Positions 6,996 through 15,778 of a stretch of DNA of 64,000 nucleotides are shown here, in pieces (the first letter of the stretch is position 1; every line of letters begins with the position of its first letter). Location: NCBI RefSeq assembly GCF_030546645.1, contig NZ_JAUOTO010000011.1, positions 62,001 to 126,000 on the forward strand, read 5' to 3'. A program made the translations under genes and the position numbers. Below the pieces are notes generated by a model. It did not search any database. It saw only the letters and a list, made by a program, of their open reading frames with translations, and was not told the origin of the DNA. This DNA comes from Flavitalea plasmicola. GTDB taxonomy: Bacteria; Bacteroidota; Bacteroidia; Chitinophagales; Chitinophagaceae.

Positions 6996-7742
6996 TCAAT
7001 TCTTTTTGTCTTTTTCTTTTGATTTCTGTTCTTCCTCCTGTTTTTTCTTAGCCTCTTCTTCCTGCTTCTTCTTTTCCTTGTCCTTCTTCCTGAAGTATCC
7101 TCTCAACAGGAAATTATGTTTGGCTGCCTCCATGTTCTCACTGAGGCCCTCGGAGCTTTTCTTCAGGTTCTTCATCGTGGTACTGATGTTGGAGGAAAGG
7201 CTGGTGTCTTTCAATAGTTTTCCCAGGGCGCCCTTCCCACTGTTGATCCGGGAGGTGATGTCCGCCAGGTTGCCGGTGATTACTGATGCATTATCCGCTG
7301 AGACTTTCAGGCTGGCAATGATCTGATCGGTCTCGATCGGCTTGAGTGATCCGATGGTGTCTCCTTCGCGTACCGGGGACTGACCGGCTGTACCCGCCAC
7401 AATCGCGATGACCTTATCGCCCATCAGTCCTTCGGAGCTGATGCTGGCCTTTGCGTCCTTCTTGATGAATTTTTGGGCTTTCTTCTGGATGATCATCTCC
7501 ACCTGTACCGACGTATCGGTGACCAGCGCGATCCCATCCACGGTGCCGACGTCGATGCCGCCCAGCCGCACATTGCTGCCGATCTTGAGTCCGCTGACGG
7601 AATTGAAAAGCGCGCTGATATGCAGCACGGATCCGAATTTATTCTTTTGCTTGCCGATGTAATAGATGGCGGCAATCGCTACAACGAGGGCTGCGACTGC
7701 GAAGAGCCCCAGCTTCCATTTATAATTTTTTTCCTTTGGCAT
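6996..7742 (-). CDS. mlaD: MlaD/MCE-domain lipid transport protein
   Basis: A 248-residue MCE protein: short cytosolic start, one N-terminal membrane helix (about residues 10-28), then the MCE domain (about 35-115) with FNSVSGLKIGSNVRLGGIDVG. MCE proteins hold lipids in the periplasm between an inner-membrane ABC transporter and the outer membrane. The last 35 residues are almost only K, E and Q, an unusual low-complexity tail. It follows the ATPase gene by 27 bases and is the third gene of the mlaE-mlaF-mlaD set. The gene symbol is by family, not proven orthology. Confidence 0.88.
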   Translation of the reverse strand: MPKEKNYKWKLGLFAVAALVVAIAAIYYIGKQKNKFGSVLHISALFNSVSGLKIGSNVRLGGIDVGTVDGIALVTDTSVQVEMIIQKKAQKFIKKDAKASISSEGLMGDKVIAIVAGTAGQSPVREGDTIGSLKPIETDQIIASLKVSADNASVITGNLADITSRINSGKGALGKLLKDTSLSSNISTTMKNLKKSSEGLSENMEAAKHNFLLRGYFRKKDKEKKKQEEEAKKKQEEEQKSKEKDKKN

Positions 7743-7769
7743 AACTGCATGTTTAAGTGTATCCGTTCT

Positions 7770-8603
7770 TTAATGGAAAAAGCTCCGGATCCATTCATCC
7801 TTCGACTTTTCCAGTTCTTCATAATTTCCTTCCGCCACCACGACTCCTTCCTTCAGCATGATGATCCTGTCCGCTGTCAGCCTGGCGCAGGCCATGTCGT
7901 GAGTGATAGTAATGGACGAGATATTGTATTTCTGTTTCATTTTGATCATCAGCTCGCTGATCTCATGGGCAGTGCCCGTATCGAGGCCGGTGGTAGGTTC
8001 ATCATAGAGCATGATCTCGGGGCGAAGGATCAGCGTTCTGGCAAGACCGATACGTTTGCTTTGTCCTCCCGACAGCTTGGAAGGCATCTGGTCAATCGAA
8101 TCCGTCAAACCTACGTTCTCCAGCATCTCCATGATGACGGCCTCTTTCTTTTCCCGCGTCATGGTCTTTTTGTGTTTCCGCAAGGGAAAGGCAAGGTTCT
8201 CCCTCACCGTCATGGAGTCATAGAGCGCGGCATTCTGAAAAAGAAACCCTACTCTCACCCGCAGGGCATTGAGCTCCTCATATTTCAGGGTGGAGATGTC
8301 CTGACCCAGCACGGAGATCTCGCCCTCGTCCGGGTATTCCAGGCCCACCATGCACTTGATCAGCACGGATTTTCCGGAGCCTGATTTGCCCAGGACCACC
8401 ACGTTCTCTCCCTTGCGTACTTCCAGGTCCACGCCTTTTAACACCTCATGGTCTTTAAAAGCTTTCTTGAGGCCGCGTATAGTAATGACGGGCTCCTGGG
8501 ACTCGTTCCCCGCGGCCCTTTTTTCTTCGCTGGCGGCCGTGGGCTCCTGCGGCTCCTCGGCGCCTGCTTCATTCTCAATGGTATCGTTTACTTTTTCTGT
8601 CAT
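7770..8603 (-). CDS. mlaF: MlaF-type ABC transporter ATPase
   Basis: A 277-residue ATPase of the lipid-transport ABC system. Walker A is VLGKSGSGKS, the signature is LSGGQSKRIGLARTL, and Walker B is IMLYDEPTTGLD. The LSGGQSKR form (S in place of Q or M) is common in the Mla family. An extra acidic, low-complexity N-terminal extension of about 40 residues precedes the core. It overlaps the upstream permease gene by four bases, so translation is probably coupled. Confidence 0.92.
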   Translation of the reverse strand: MTEKVNDTIENEAGAEEPQEPTAASEEKRAAGNESQEPVITIRGLKKAFKDHEVLKGVDLEVRKGENVVVLGKSGSGKSVLIKCMVGLEYPDEGEISVLGQDISTLKYEELNALRVRVGFLFQNAALYDSMTVRENLAFPLRKHKKTMTREKKEAVIMEMLENVGLTDSIDQMPSKLSGGQSKRIGLARTLILRPEIMLYDEPTTGLDTGTAHEISELMIKMKQKYNISSITITHDMACARLTADRIIMLKEGVVVAEGNYEELEKSKDEWIRSFFH

Positions 8604-9409
8604 ACTAAAAGGTCTGTGATCTGAGCCGCCAGCATGTCGATGACAAATACTGCCAACGAGGATGCCACCACGGCGGAATTAGCGGCCATGCCCACGCTTT
8701 CGGTGCCCCTGCGTGCGTTCCAGCCTTTATAGCAACCGATGAGCCCTATCACCCCCCCGAAGAAAAAAGTTTTGATGATGGCCGGGAGAACATCGATGAA
8801 TTCCAGGTGCGACATGGCTGCGACGAAGAAATGGCGCAGGGTGGTGGTGTCATGTATATTCATGGCGAGATAGCCGCCGAATAAAGCGATAATATCGGAA
8901 TAAATGGTCAGCATCGGGACCATCAGGATGGTGGCCAACGTGCGCGTGACGACGAGGTAGCGAAAAGGGTTGATGGCCGACACTTCCATGGCGTCTATCT
9001 GTTCTGTCACTTTCATGGACCCCAGCTCCGCGCCCATGCGCGAACCTATCTTTCCGCAGCAAATGAGGGCCGTGATCATCGGACCTATCTCTCTTACCAC
9101 GGAGACCGAGATCATCCCGGGTATCATCGAGATGGCGCCGAACTGCGCCATGGAAGGGCGTGTCTGGATCGTAAGCACGGCACCCATGATAAAACCCGTC
9201 AGACTGATGAGAAAGGTGGATTTATAGCCTACGAGGAAACATTGGTAGAAGATCTCGCGCCATTCATAGGGAGGTTTTAACACATTCCCGAAGAACCTAC
9301 CGGCAAAGGCCACCAGATCGCCGGCAGCATAAAAGAATTTCTGCAGCTCGCTTCTTTTGACCGTGACGTGAATCTTAGCTTTCTGATATGGGTTAAGGCT
9401 GGGTGGCAT
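8600..9409 (-). CDS. mlaE: MlaE-type ABC transporter permease
   Basis: An inner-membrane permease of the MlaE family, 269 residues from the ATG at 9409. That start was preferred over 9478 because family members begin shortly before the amphipathic helix and first membrane segment. Typical family stretches are GFIMGAVLTIQTRP, VSVVREIGPMITALI, GSRMGAELGSMKVTEQIDA and the late GCYKGWNARRGTESVG. With the ATPase and MCE protein it forms a complex that moves phospholipids across the envelope; the direction cannot be told from sequence. Confidence 0.92.
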   Translation of the reverse strand: MPPSLNPYQKAKIHVTVKRSELQKFFYAAGDLVAFAGRFFGNVLKPPYEWREIFYQCFLVGYKSTFLISLTGFIMGAVLTIQTRPSMAQFGAISMIPGMISVSVVREIGPMITALICCGKIGSRMGAELGSMKVTEQIDAMEVSAINPFRYLVVTRTLATILMVPMLTIYSDIIALFGGYLAMNIHDTTTLRHFFVAAMSHLEFIDVLPAIIKTFFFGGVIGLIGCYKGWNARRGTESVGMAANSAVVASSLAVFVIDMLAAQITDLLV

Positions 9410-9600
9410 AGTAAATCGTTTAATGATGCGGTGTCCTGACAATAGAATTTCAATTATTAATCCAAAAAGCCCGGACAAGGCTTAAACAGGCAAATTCAGG
9501 ATGAAAAAGGATCTTTCGCCCTCATGGCCCCCACTGACGTGCCAGAAAATTGTAGAAATACTTCCCCATATATTCGCACTTACCGATCTACTTTATCGCT

Positions 9601-9608
9601 TACTTTTG
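9601..9608 (+). promoter_or_regulatory. Bacteroidota-type -7 box before the signalling operon
   Basis: TACTTTTG matches TAnnTTTG and ends seven bases before the ATG at 9616, which would give a very short leader. No clear -33 TTG is seen at 19-21 bases upstream. The gap between the divergent mla and kinase operons (9410-9615) holds nothing else recognisable. Confidence 0.35.
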
Positions 9609-9615
9609 TTCATCC

Positions 9616-10782
9616 ATGATATTGATCGTCGATGATAAACCAGAGAACATATTCTCCTTAAAGACCATCCTGGAATTACATTCTTTTCCTACTGATACGG
9701 CTTTAAGCGGAGAGGAGGCCCTGAAAAAGATCCTCAGGCATTCCTATGCCCTGATCATACTGGACGTGCAGATGCCGGGCATGGATGGCTTCGAAGTGGC
9801 CGAGGCGATCAGCGGATCCAGCAAGGCGCGCGATATTCCCATCATCTTTCTTTCCGCGGCCAATACAGACAAAAAATTCATTACCAAGGGATATTCGTCG
9901 GGCGGGATGGACTATATCACCAAGCCGATCGACCCGGACATCCTGTTGCTGAAGGTAAAGACCTTTTACAGGTTGTATGAGCAGAACAGCGAGCTGAACA
10001 GGATACATGCGAGTCTGCGGAGTGAGATCGAGTTCCGGAAGAAGGTGGAAGGCGAGCTGCAGGAGGCCCTCGGGAAGAAGGATGAGTTCATCAGCATTGC
10101 GAGCCATGAGCTGAAAACGCCGCTGACGACCATCAAGGCCTATGTCCAGCTGCTGGATCGGGCCATCGGGGAGGATGATCCTACCAGGATGTATGTGGAA
10201 AGGACCCTGGTACAGGTGCGCAAGCTGGACAATCTCATCGTCGACCTGCTGGACCTTTCCAAGATCGAAAGCGGCAAATTGAAATTCAACAAGAAGGTGT
10301 TTAATTTCGGGTCCACTCTTTCCAGCGCCATCGAGATGATACGGCAGACATACCCGGAATATCGCGTCGTATTGAAGGGCAGCGCGGATGTACAACTGAA
10401 CGGGGATGAGATGCGGATCGAGCAGGTGCTCATCAATTATCTCACCAATGCCGTCAAGTATTCGCCGGACAATAAGGAGATCCAGATCGAAACAAAGATC
10501 GAAAATGATCAGCGGCTGTGTGTGCGGGTGAGAGATTTCGGCATCGGTATCCAAAAAGACCATCAATCCAATATCTTTCATAAATTTTACAGGGTGGAAG
10601 AGGCGGCCAATCGTTTCCAGGGATTGGGCATCGGCCTGTATATATGCGCCGAGATCATCCGCAGGCATGAAGGAGCGTATGGTGTAGAGAGTGAGCCCGG
10701 CCAGGGATCCGTCTTCTATTTTTCCATCCCTGTCGCCAACGGCAGGGCATTACAGACCGTGAATGAACAGATAAAAAAATAA
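9616..10782 (+). CDS. Receiver-histidine kinase protein (REC-HisKA-HATPase)
   Basis: A 388-residue soluble kinase. An N-terminal receiver domain (about 1-120, phospho-acceptor Asp50 in ILDVQMPGMDG) is followed by a short coil, a HisKA domain with His164 (SIASHELKTPLT), and an ATPase domain with N box NYLTNAVKYS, G1 RDFGIGI and G2 GLGIGLYI. There is no membrane segment, so it likely takes its input by phosphotransfer to Asp50. It is the first of four packed genes, with 10 bases to the next; a natural partner is the large hybrid kinase downstream. Confidence 0.93.
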   Translation: MILIVDDKPENIFSLKTILELHSFPTDTALSGEEALKKILRHSYALIILDVQMPGMDGFEVAEAISGSSKARDIPIIFLSAANTDKKFITKGYSSGGMDYITKPIDPDILLLKVKTFYRLYEQNSELNRIHASLRSEIEFRKKVEGELQEALGKKDEFISIASHELKTPLTTIKAYVQLLDRAIGEDDPTRMYVERTLVQVRKLDNLIVDLLDLSKIESGKLKFNKKVFNFGSTLSSAIEMIRQTYPEYRVVLKGSADVQLNGDEMRIEQVLINYLTNAVKYSPDNKEIQIETKIENDQRLCVRVRDFGIGIQKDHQSNIFHKFYRVEEAANRFQGLGIGLYICAEIIRRHEGAYGVESEPGQGSVFYFSIPVANGRALQTVNEQIKK

Positions 10783-10792
10783 AGTACACCTG

Positions 10793-13700
10793 ATGAACAT
10801 TGTTATGCGACCCGGCTTATTGCGCAATCTGCAGATCGGGTTTGGACTATCTCTGTTGATCCTGGTCATTTCTTCCGTCGCCAGTTATAGCAGCATTCAA
10901 AACCTTCTGAGGAGCTCCCGGCTGGTGGATCACACGGATTCCGTCCTTACGAGGCTGGAAAGCGTCCTTTCCATCCTGAAGGATGCGGAGGCAGGCCAGC
11001 GCGGGTATCTATTGACGGGAGACAGCACCTACCTGCGTCCTTACTATGGCAGCCAGGAAAGGGCGCTGGCCGTCGCGGACAATATCCGGGCTATGACAGT
11101 GGATAACCCGGGGCAGGCGCAGCATGCCAACGAACTGTATAATCTGATCTCTCAACGGCTGACCATACTCCAGCAGATAATCGATGAGAAAAGGGAGAAC
11201 AACCTTTTCAGCCTTGCCGACCTGAAGAAGGGGCAGGGTTATATGGATGAGGTCCGGGGGATCGTCCAGCGGATGCAGGAGGAGGAGCGCCGGCTCCTGG
11301 CGATCAGGGTCGAGCAGGTGAAAAAATTCTCCGGCTATACGCCTGTGCTTATTCTCATTGCCGCCCTGGTTTCACTCCTGATAACCGTATTCTTTTACAG
11401 GCGTGTCCATAATGATTACCTGGAAAGGACCATCCTTTACACCGAGCTTCAGAATAAGGATGAGGAGATCGGCCGGCGCATAGGCATCATCAGCGGGATC
11501 GCGGACCGGATATCGGATGGGGACTACCAGGTACGGGTGTCTGACGAACAGAAAGATAATCTGGGAGGTCTTTCCGTCAGTCTGAATAAAATGGCGGAAA
11601 GCCTGGAGTATTCCTTCCGTCAATTGTCCGACAATGAATGGCACCAGGCCGGCGTGGCGCGACTCAATGAGATCCTCATCGGCGAGTCGGATATGAAGAC
11701 ACTGGCAACCAATATCGTCAATTTCATCACGGAATACACGCATAGCAGGATAGGGGCGGTCTATATCATGGATACTTCTTCCCGTATGCTGGTCCTGCAA
11801 AGCACGTATGCTCTGTCGCCTGACAGCAAGCGCAGGACGATCGCTCCGGGCGAAGGGCTGGTAGGGCAGGTGGCACAGGACGGCAAGCGGATGCTCGTGA
11901 AGGATATCCCGCCAGGGGAGTGGGTGGTCAGTTTTGCGGCAGGCAGCATCAGGCCGCGCACGATGGTGGCTTTTCCTTTCTTCCATGAAAAGAAGATATT
12001 GGGCGTCATCGAGCTGGGATCCCTGGAATATTATACTGAGCGGGAACTGGGCTTTTTCAGCAGTATCGGAGAGAACATAGGTTCGGCCGTCAGCAGCATC
12101 GAGACGCGACTGAAGCTGCAGGAGCTATTGGAAGAGACCCAGGCCCAGTCTGAAGAGCTGCAGGCGCAGCACGTCGAGATGGAGAATATGAATTTGGAAC
12201 TGGAGGTCCAGGCCGAGAAGCTGCAGGTGTCCGAAGAGGAGCTGAAGGTACAGCAGGAAGAATTGCAGCAGACAAACCAGGAGCTGGAGGAAAGGAGCCG
12301 AAGCCTGGAAGAGAAGAACCAGCTCATCCTCATACGGAACCTGGACATTCAGAAAAAAGTCGAAGAGCTGGCGCAGACCACGAAATACAAGTCGGAGTTC
12401 ATGGCCAATATGTCCCACGAGCTGCGGACCCCGTTGAATTCTATCCTGCTGCTGTCCAGGCTGCTGGCGGAGAATGGCGGAAAAAATCTTTCTTCCGAGC
12501 AGATAGAGTATGCGCAGGTCATCCAGCACTCGGGGCAGGGGCTGCTGGAACTGATCGACGAGATCCTGGACCTGTCGCGCATCGAATCCGGCAAGCTTCA
12601 GCTGGAGCATACGCTGGTGAGCGTGGAGGAGATCGTTAACGATATGCGCATGCTGTTCGTGCCATTGGCAAAGGACAAGAACCTGGAGCTGAGCTTTGTC
12701 ATTGATCCGGAGACGCCCGCTCAGATAGAGACGGATAAGATGCGCCTGGAGCAGATCCTGAAGAACCTTCTTTCCAACGCATTCAAGTTCACAGCCAAGG
12801 GATCGATCACGCTGAGCATAGCACCTTCGGCGCGGCAGCATTTCATCGATCTTTCCGTCCGGGACAGCGGCATCGGTATCCCCAAAGAAAAGCATGAGCT
12901 GATCTTTGAAGCTTTCCAGCAAGCCGATGGTTCCACCCGCCGCAAATACGGAGGCACGGGGCTGGGGCTTTCCATCAGCCGGGAGCTGGCCAAGCTCCTG
13001 GGAGGTGATATCGTACTGGACAGCAAGCCCGATGCAGGCGCAGCGTTCAAGGTTTCCATACCGCAGTTCAAAATGGAGGCAACGAAGGAAGCGCCGGCGC
13101 CCGTCCTTTCCAAAATGAGCTCGGTGACCCTGGGAGAAAATACACCCGTCTTTACGCTGACCGATATACCGCCGGATATACCTGATGACAGGGATCATCT
13201 CACGCCGATGGACAGGCCTTTGCTAATCGTGGAGGACGACGCTTATTTTGCAAGGGCCTTGCTGGAATTCGGCCGTAAGAAAGGGCATAAGGGGATCATT
13301 TCCGTCAGGGGCGACACGGTGGTCAGCCTGGCGAAGACATACAATCCCATGGGGATACTGCTGGATATCCAGCTGCCTGTGCGGAATGGGTGGGAAGTGA
13401 TGGACGACCTGAAAAAAGACCCGAAGACCAGGCATATACCCGTGCACATCATCTCCTCCTTCGAGGTAAAGAACGAGAGCCTGATAAAAGGCGCGATCGA
13501 CTTTATCTCCAAGCCTATGGCATTTGAAAAAATGGATGCCGTTTTCGAGCGGATCGAATATGTGCTGAACCGCAGCTCCAGGAAAGTGCTCATTATCGAG
13601 GACAACACCCGGCATGCCGAGGCCCTTTCCTATTTCCTTGGTACGCACGATGTCCGGTCCGAGATCGCCCATACGATCGCCGAAAGCATTACCATGCTGG

Positions 13701-14389
13701 AAAAGGAAGCCGTGCATTGTGTCATTCTCAGCAGAGAAGCTGCGGATGAGGCCGACCGGGAGAGCCTGGACACCATACGCAAGCATCCGGGATTGGAAAA
13801 TATTCCCATTATTGTGCTAACGGGCAAGACGATCTCCAAAGGGGAAGAGGTGCGACTCCGGCAGTATGCGGATTCCATCGTGGTGAAGACCGCCCATTCC
13901 TACCAGCGGATCCTGGACGAAGTATCCCTGTTCCTTCACCTGGTGGACGGGGAACAGGAAACCAGTCCTTCGAATGTGCTGGGCAAGCTGGGGGCGCTGG
14001 ACGAGGTGCTGAAGAACAAGACCGTATTGATAGCCGACGACGATGTTCGCAATATCTTTTCGCTGACCAAGGCGCTGGAGACGCATAAGATGCGGGTGCT
14101 TTCGGCCATGGACGGAAAGGAGGCGCTGGCGATTGCCGAAGAAGGGACTTCATCCGTTGACATTGTATTAATGGATATGATGATGCCGGAGATGGACGGT
14201 TTTGAGGCCATTGCCCGGATCAGAAAGCATCCGCGCCTGAAGCATATACCTATTATTGCCGTCACGGCGAAGGCTATGGCAGGCGACCGGGAAAAATGTA
14301 TCCAGGCAGGGGCTTCAGACTATATTTCGAAACCCGTGGACATCGACCAGCTTATGTCGCTGCTACGGATATGGTTATATGAAAAATGA
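10793..14389 (+). CDS. CHASE3-HAMP-GAF hybrid histidine kinase with three receiver domains
   Basis: A 1198-residue membrane sensor. Order: membrane helix (about 14-34), periplasmic CHASE3 domain with the AEAGQRGYLLTGD motif, second helix (about 183-203), HAMP, GAF (about 285-430), a long E/Q-rich coiled coil (about 435-525), HisKA with His542 (ANMSHELRTPLNS), ATPase domain (GTGLGLSISRELA), then three receivers. REC1 has Asp858 (LLDIQLPVRNG). In REC2 the acceptor position is Ser980 (VILSREAAD), so it cannot take a phosphate in the usual way. REC3 has Asp1128 (MDMMMPEMDG). The stop overlaps the CheR start by four bases (ATGA). The coiled coil resembles methyl-accepting helices and may be the target of the CheR/CheB pair. 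Confidence 0.93.
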   Translation: MNIVMRPGLLRNLQIGFGLSLLILVISSVASYSSIQNLLRSSRLVDHTDSVLTRLESVLSILKDAEAGQRGYLLTGDSTYLRPYYGSQERALAVADNIRAMTVDNPGQAQHANELYNLISQRLTILQQIIDEKRENNLFSLADLKKGQGYMDEVRGIVQRMQEEERRLLAIRVEQVKKFSGYTPVLILIAALVSLLITVFFYRRVHNDYLERTILYTELQNKDEEIGRRIGIISGIADRISDGDYQVRVSDEQKDNLGGLSVSLNKMAESLEYSFRQLSDNEWHQAGVARLNEILIGESDMKTLATNIVNFITEYTHSRIGAVYIMDTSSRMLVLQSTYALSPDSKRRTIAPGEGLVGQVAQDGKRMLVKDIPPGEWVVSFAAGSIRPRTMVAFPFFHEKKILGVIELGSLEYYTERELGFFSSIGENIGSAVSSIETRLKLQELLEETQAQSEELQAQHVEMENMNLELEVQAEKLQVSEEELKVQQEELQQTNQELEERSRSLEEKNQLILIRNLDIQKKVEELAQTTKYKSEFMANMSHELRTPLNSILLLSRLLAENGGKNLSSEQIEYAQVIQHSGQGLLELIDEILDLSRIESGKLQLEHTLVSVEEIVNDMRMLFVPLAKDKNLELSFVIDPETPAQIETDKMRLEQILKNLLSNAFKFTAKGSITLSIAPSARQHFIDLSVRDSGIGIPKEKHELIFEAFQQADGSTRRKYGGTGLGLSISRELAKLLGGDIVLDSKPDAGAAFKVSIPQFKMEATKEAPAPVLSKMSSVTLGENTPVFTLTDIPPDIPDDRDHLTPMDRPLLIVEDDAYFARALLEFGRKKGHKGIISVRGDTVVSLAKTYNPMGILLDIQLPVRNGWEVMDDLKKDPKTRHIPVHIISSFEVKNESLIKGAIDFISKPMAFEKMDAVFERIEYVLNRSSRKVLIIEDNTRHAEALSYFLGTHDVRSEIAHTIAESITMLEKEAVHCVILSREAADEADRESLDTIRKHPGLENIPIIVLTGKTISKGEEVRLRQYADSIVVKTAHSYQRILDEVSLFLHLVDGEQETSPSNVLGKLGALDEVLKNKTVLIADDDVRNIFSLTKALETHKMRVLSAMDGKEALAIAEEGTSSVDIVLMDMMMPEMDGFEAIARIRKHPRLKHIPIIAVTAKAMAGDREKCIQAGASDYISKPVDIDQLMSLLRIWLYEK

Positions 14390-15213
14390 TCACCTCCATC
14401 CGATATGAGGAGCTGGACATTTTGTTGAACGATCTTTTTACAAGGTACGGGTATGATTTTACCGAATATTCCCGCGCCAGCCTGCAAAGAAGGGTCCAGC
14501 GCCTTTTCACCCTGGATAAATTTCCCAGCTTTGCGGAATTCCGTCATCGCCTGCAAAATGATCCGCTCTATTTCCGCCGCTTTGTGGAGGAGATCACGGT
14601 GAATGTGACCGAGATGCTGCGGGACCCTTCATTTTACCGGACCCTGCGTACTTCCATCCTGCCTGTTCTGGCCACCTATCCTTTTATCCGGATCTGGCAT
14701 GCGGGGTGCTCCACCGGGGAAGAAGTGTATTCCATGGCTATCATATTGAAAGAGGCGGGACTGCTGCATAAGTCCCTGCTGTATGGAACGGATATCAATC
14801 CGCTGGTCATTGAAAAGGCGCGGAAAGGGATCTTTCCAGTCAGCCAGATGCAGAAATATTCGGAGAATTATATCCAGTCGGGGGGCATCCAGGATTTTTC
14901 CGCTTATTATACTGCCAATTACCATTTGGCGAAGTTTGACACCAGCCTGACGGGAAAGATGATCTTTTCCACCCATAACCTGGTATCGGATTCCTCTTTT
15001 AATGAATTTCAGCTGATATTGTGCAGGAATGTGCTGATCTATTTTGAAAGGAATCTTCAATCGAAAGTGTTCAAAATATTTGACTATAGCCTGGAGAACT
15101 TCGGGTATCTTGCCCTGGGTTCGAAGGAATCTCTCCGGTTTTCGCCCATAGCGGACCGGTACAGGCAGATCGGGAAAGAAAAAATTTGGAGGAAGGTCCA
15201 TGAGGCGACCTAA
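14386..15213 (+). CDS. CheR-type protein-glutamate methyltransferase
   Basis: A 275-residue SAM-dependent methyltransferase of the CheR family, which methylates glutamates on chemoreceptors. The N-terminal helical domain (RASLQRRVQRLF) precedes the SAM-binding domain with WHAGCSTGEEVYSMAI and the late segment LILCRNVLIYFERNLQ. No TPR or receptor-tethering tail is present. It overlaps the kinase upstream by four bases and the CheB gene downstream by 14 bases. No chemoreceptor or CheA gene is present in the window, so its substrate is probably not a standard MCP. Confidence 0.93.
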   Translation: MITSIRYEELDILLNDLFTRYGYDFTEYSRASLQRRVQRLFTLDKFPSFAEFRHRLQNDPLYFRRFVEEITVNVTEMLRDPSFYRTLRTSILPVLATYPFIRIWHAGCSTGEEVYSMAIILKEAGLLHKSLLYGTDINPLVIEKARKGIFPVSQMQKYSENYIQSGGIQDFSAYYTANYHLAKFDTSLTGKMIFSTHNLVSDSSFNEFQLILCRNVLIYFERNLQSKVFKIFDYSLENFGYLALGSKESLRFSPIADRYRQIGKEKIWRKVHEAT

Positions 15214-15778
15214 ATTAATGATCATTGGCGGCTCGGCGGGCAGCCTGCAGGTGATCCTGGGGATACTCCCGGTGATCCACCCGGAATTTCCGGTGCCCAT
15301 ACTGATCATCCTGCACCGTAACAGTGTTTTTGAATCCAACCTGGAGGAACTTCTTGCTTCCAGGACGCAGGCGCTCATCAAGGAAGTGGAGGAGAAAGAG
15401 CCCATCCTGCCGGGGGCCATTTATATCGCTCCGGCCGATTACCATGTACTGATCGAAGCGGACCATACCTTTTCACTCGATTATTCCGAAAGGGTGAACT
15501 TCAGCCGCCCCAGCATCGATGTTACTTTTCGTTGTGCAGGCGATGTGTATGGGGCAGACCTCATTTGTCTCTTGCTTTCCGGTGGCAACGCGGATGGGGT
15601 GGAAGGCCTTCAATATGTCAAGGGGCGGGGTGGGATCGTAGTCGTACAGGATCCAGCTACCGCAGAGGTATCTTATATGCCACAACATGCCGTCAACCAG
15701 GTGGCCGTCGATTTCCTGGTGCCGGCCGAGGATCTGCCTGCTTTTTTGAAGGGACTCGCGACGTGGCCTCCTGCTTAA
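15200..15778 (+). CDS. CheB-type methylesterase, catalytic domain only
   Basis: A 192-residue protein-glutamate methylesterase. The serine-hydrolase triad is visible: Ser in IIGGSAGSLQ, His in ILIILHRNS, and Asp in LLSGGNADGVEG. The N-terminal receiver domain of classic CheB is absent, so activity is not set directly by CheA-like phosphorylation of this protein. It is translationally coupled to CheR (14-base overlap) and reverses its methylation. The stop overlaps the convergent DUF1624 gene by four bases. Confidence 0.92.
   Translation: MRRPKLMIIGGSAGSLQVILGILPVIHPEFPVPILIILHRNSVFESNLEELLASRTQALIKEVEEKEPILPGAIYIAPADYHVLIEADHTFSLDYSERVNFSRPSIDVTFRCAGDVYGADLICLLLSGGNADGVEGLQYVKGRGGIVVVQDPATAEVSYMPQHAVNQVAVDFLVPAEDLPAFLKGLATWPPA

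Noticed and set aside
9527-9560. Second sigma54-like promoter before mlaE (TGGCACG on the minus strand)
   Set aside because: The -24 half matches but there is no GC at the -12 position with correct spacing.
9703-10668. Long minus-strand open frame (321 codons)
   Set aside because: It lies opposite the REC-kinase gene, whose domains and catalytic residues are clear; no family-like sequence is read on the minus strand.
12125-13198. Long minus-strand open frame (357 codons)
   Set aside because: Opposite the hybrid kinase core; Leu/Gln-rich nonsense caused by the coiled-coil codons of the real gene.
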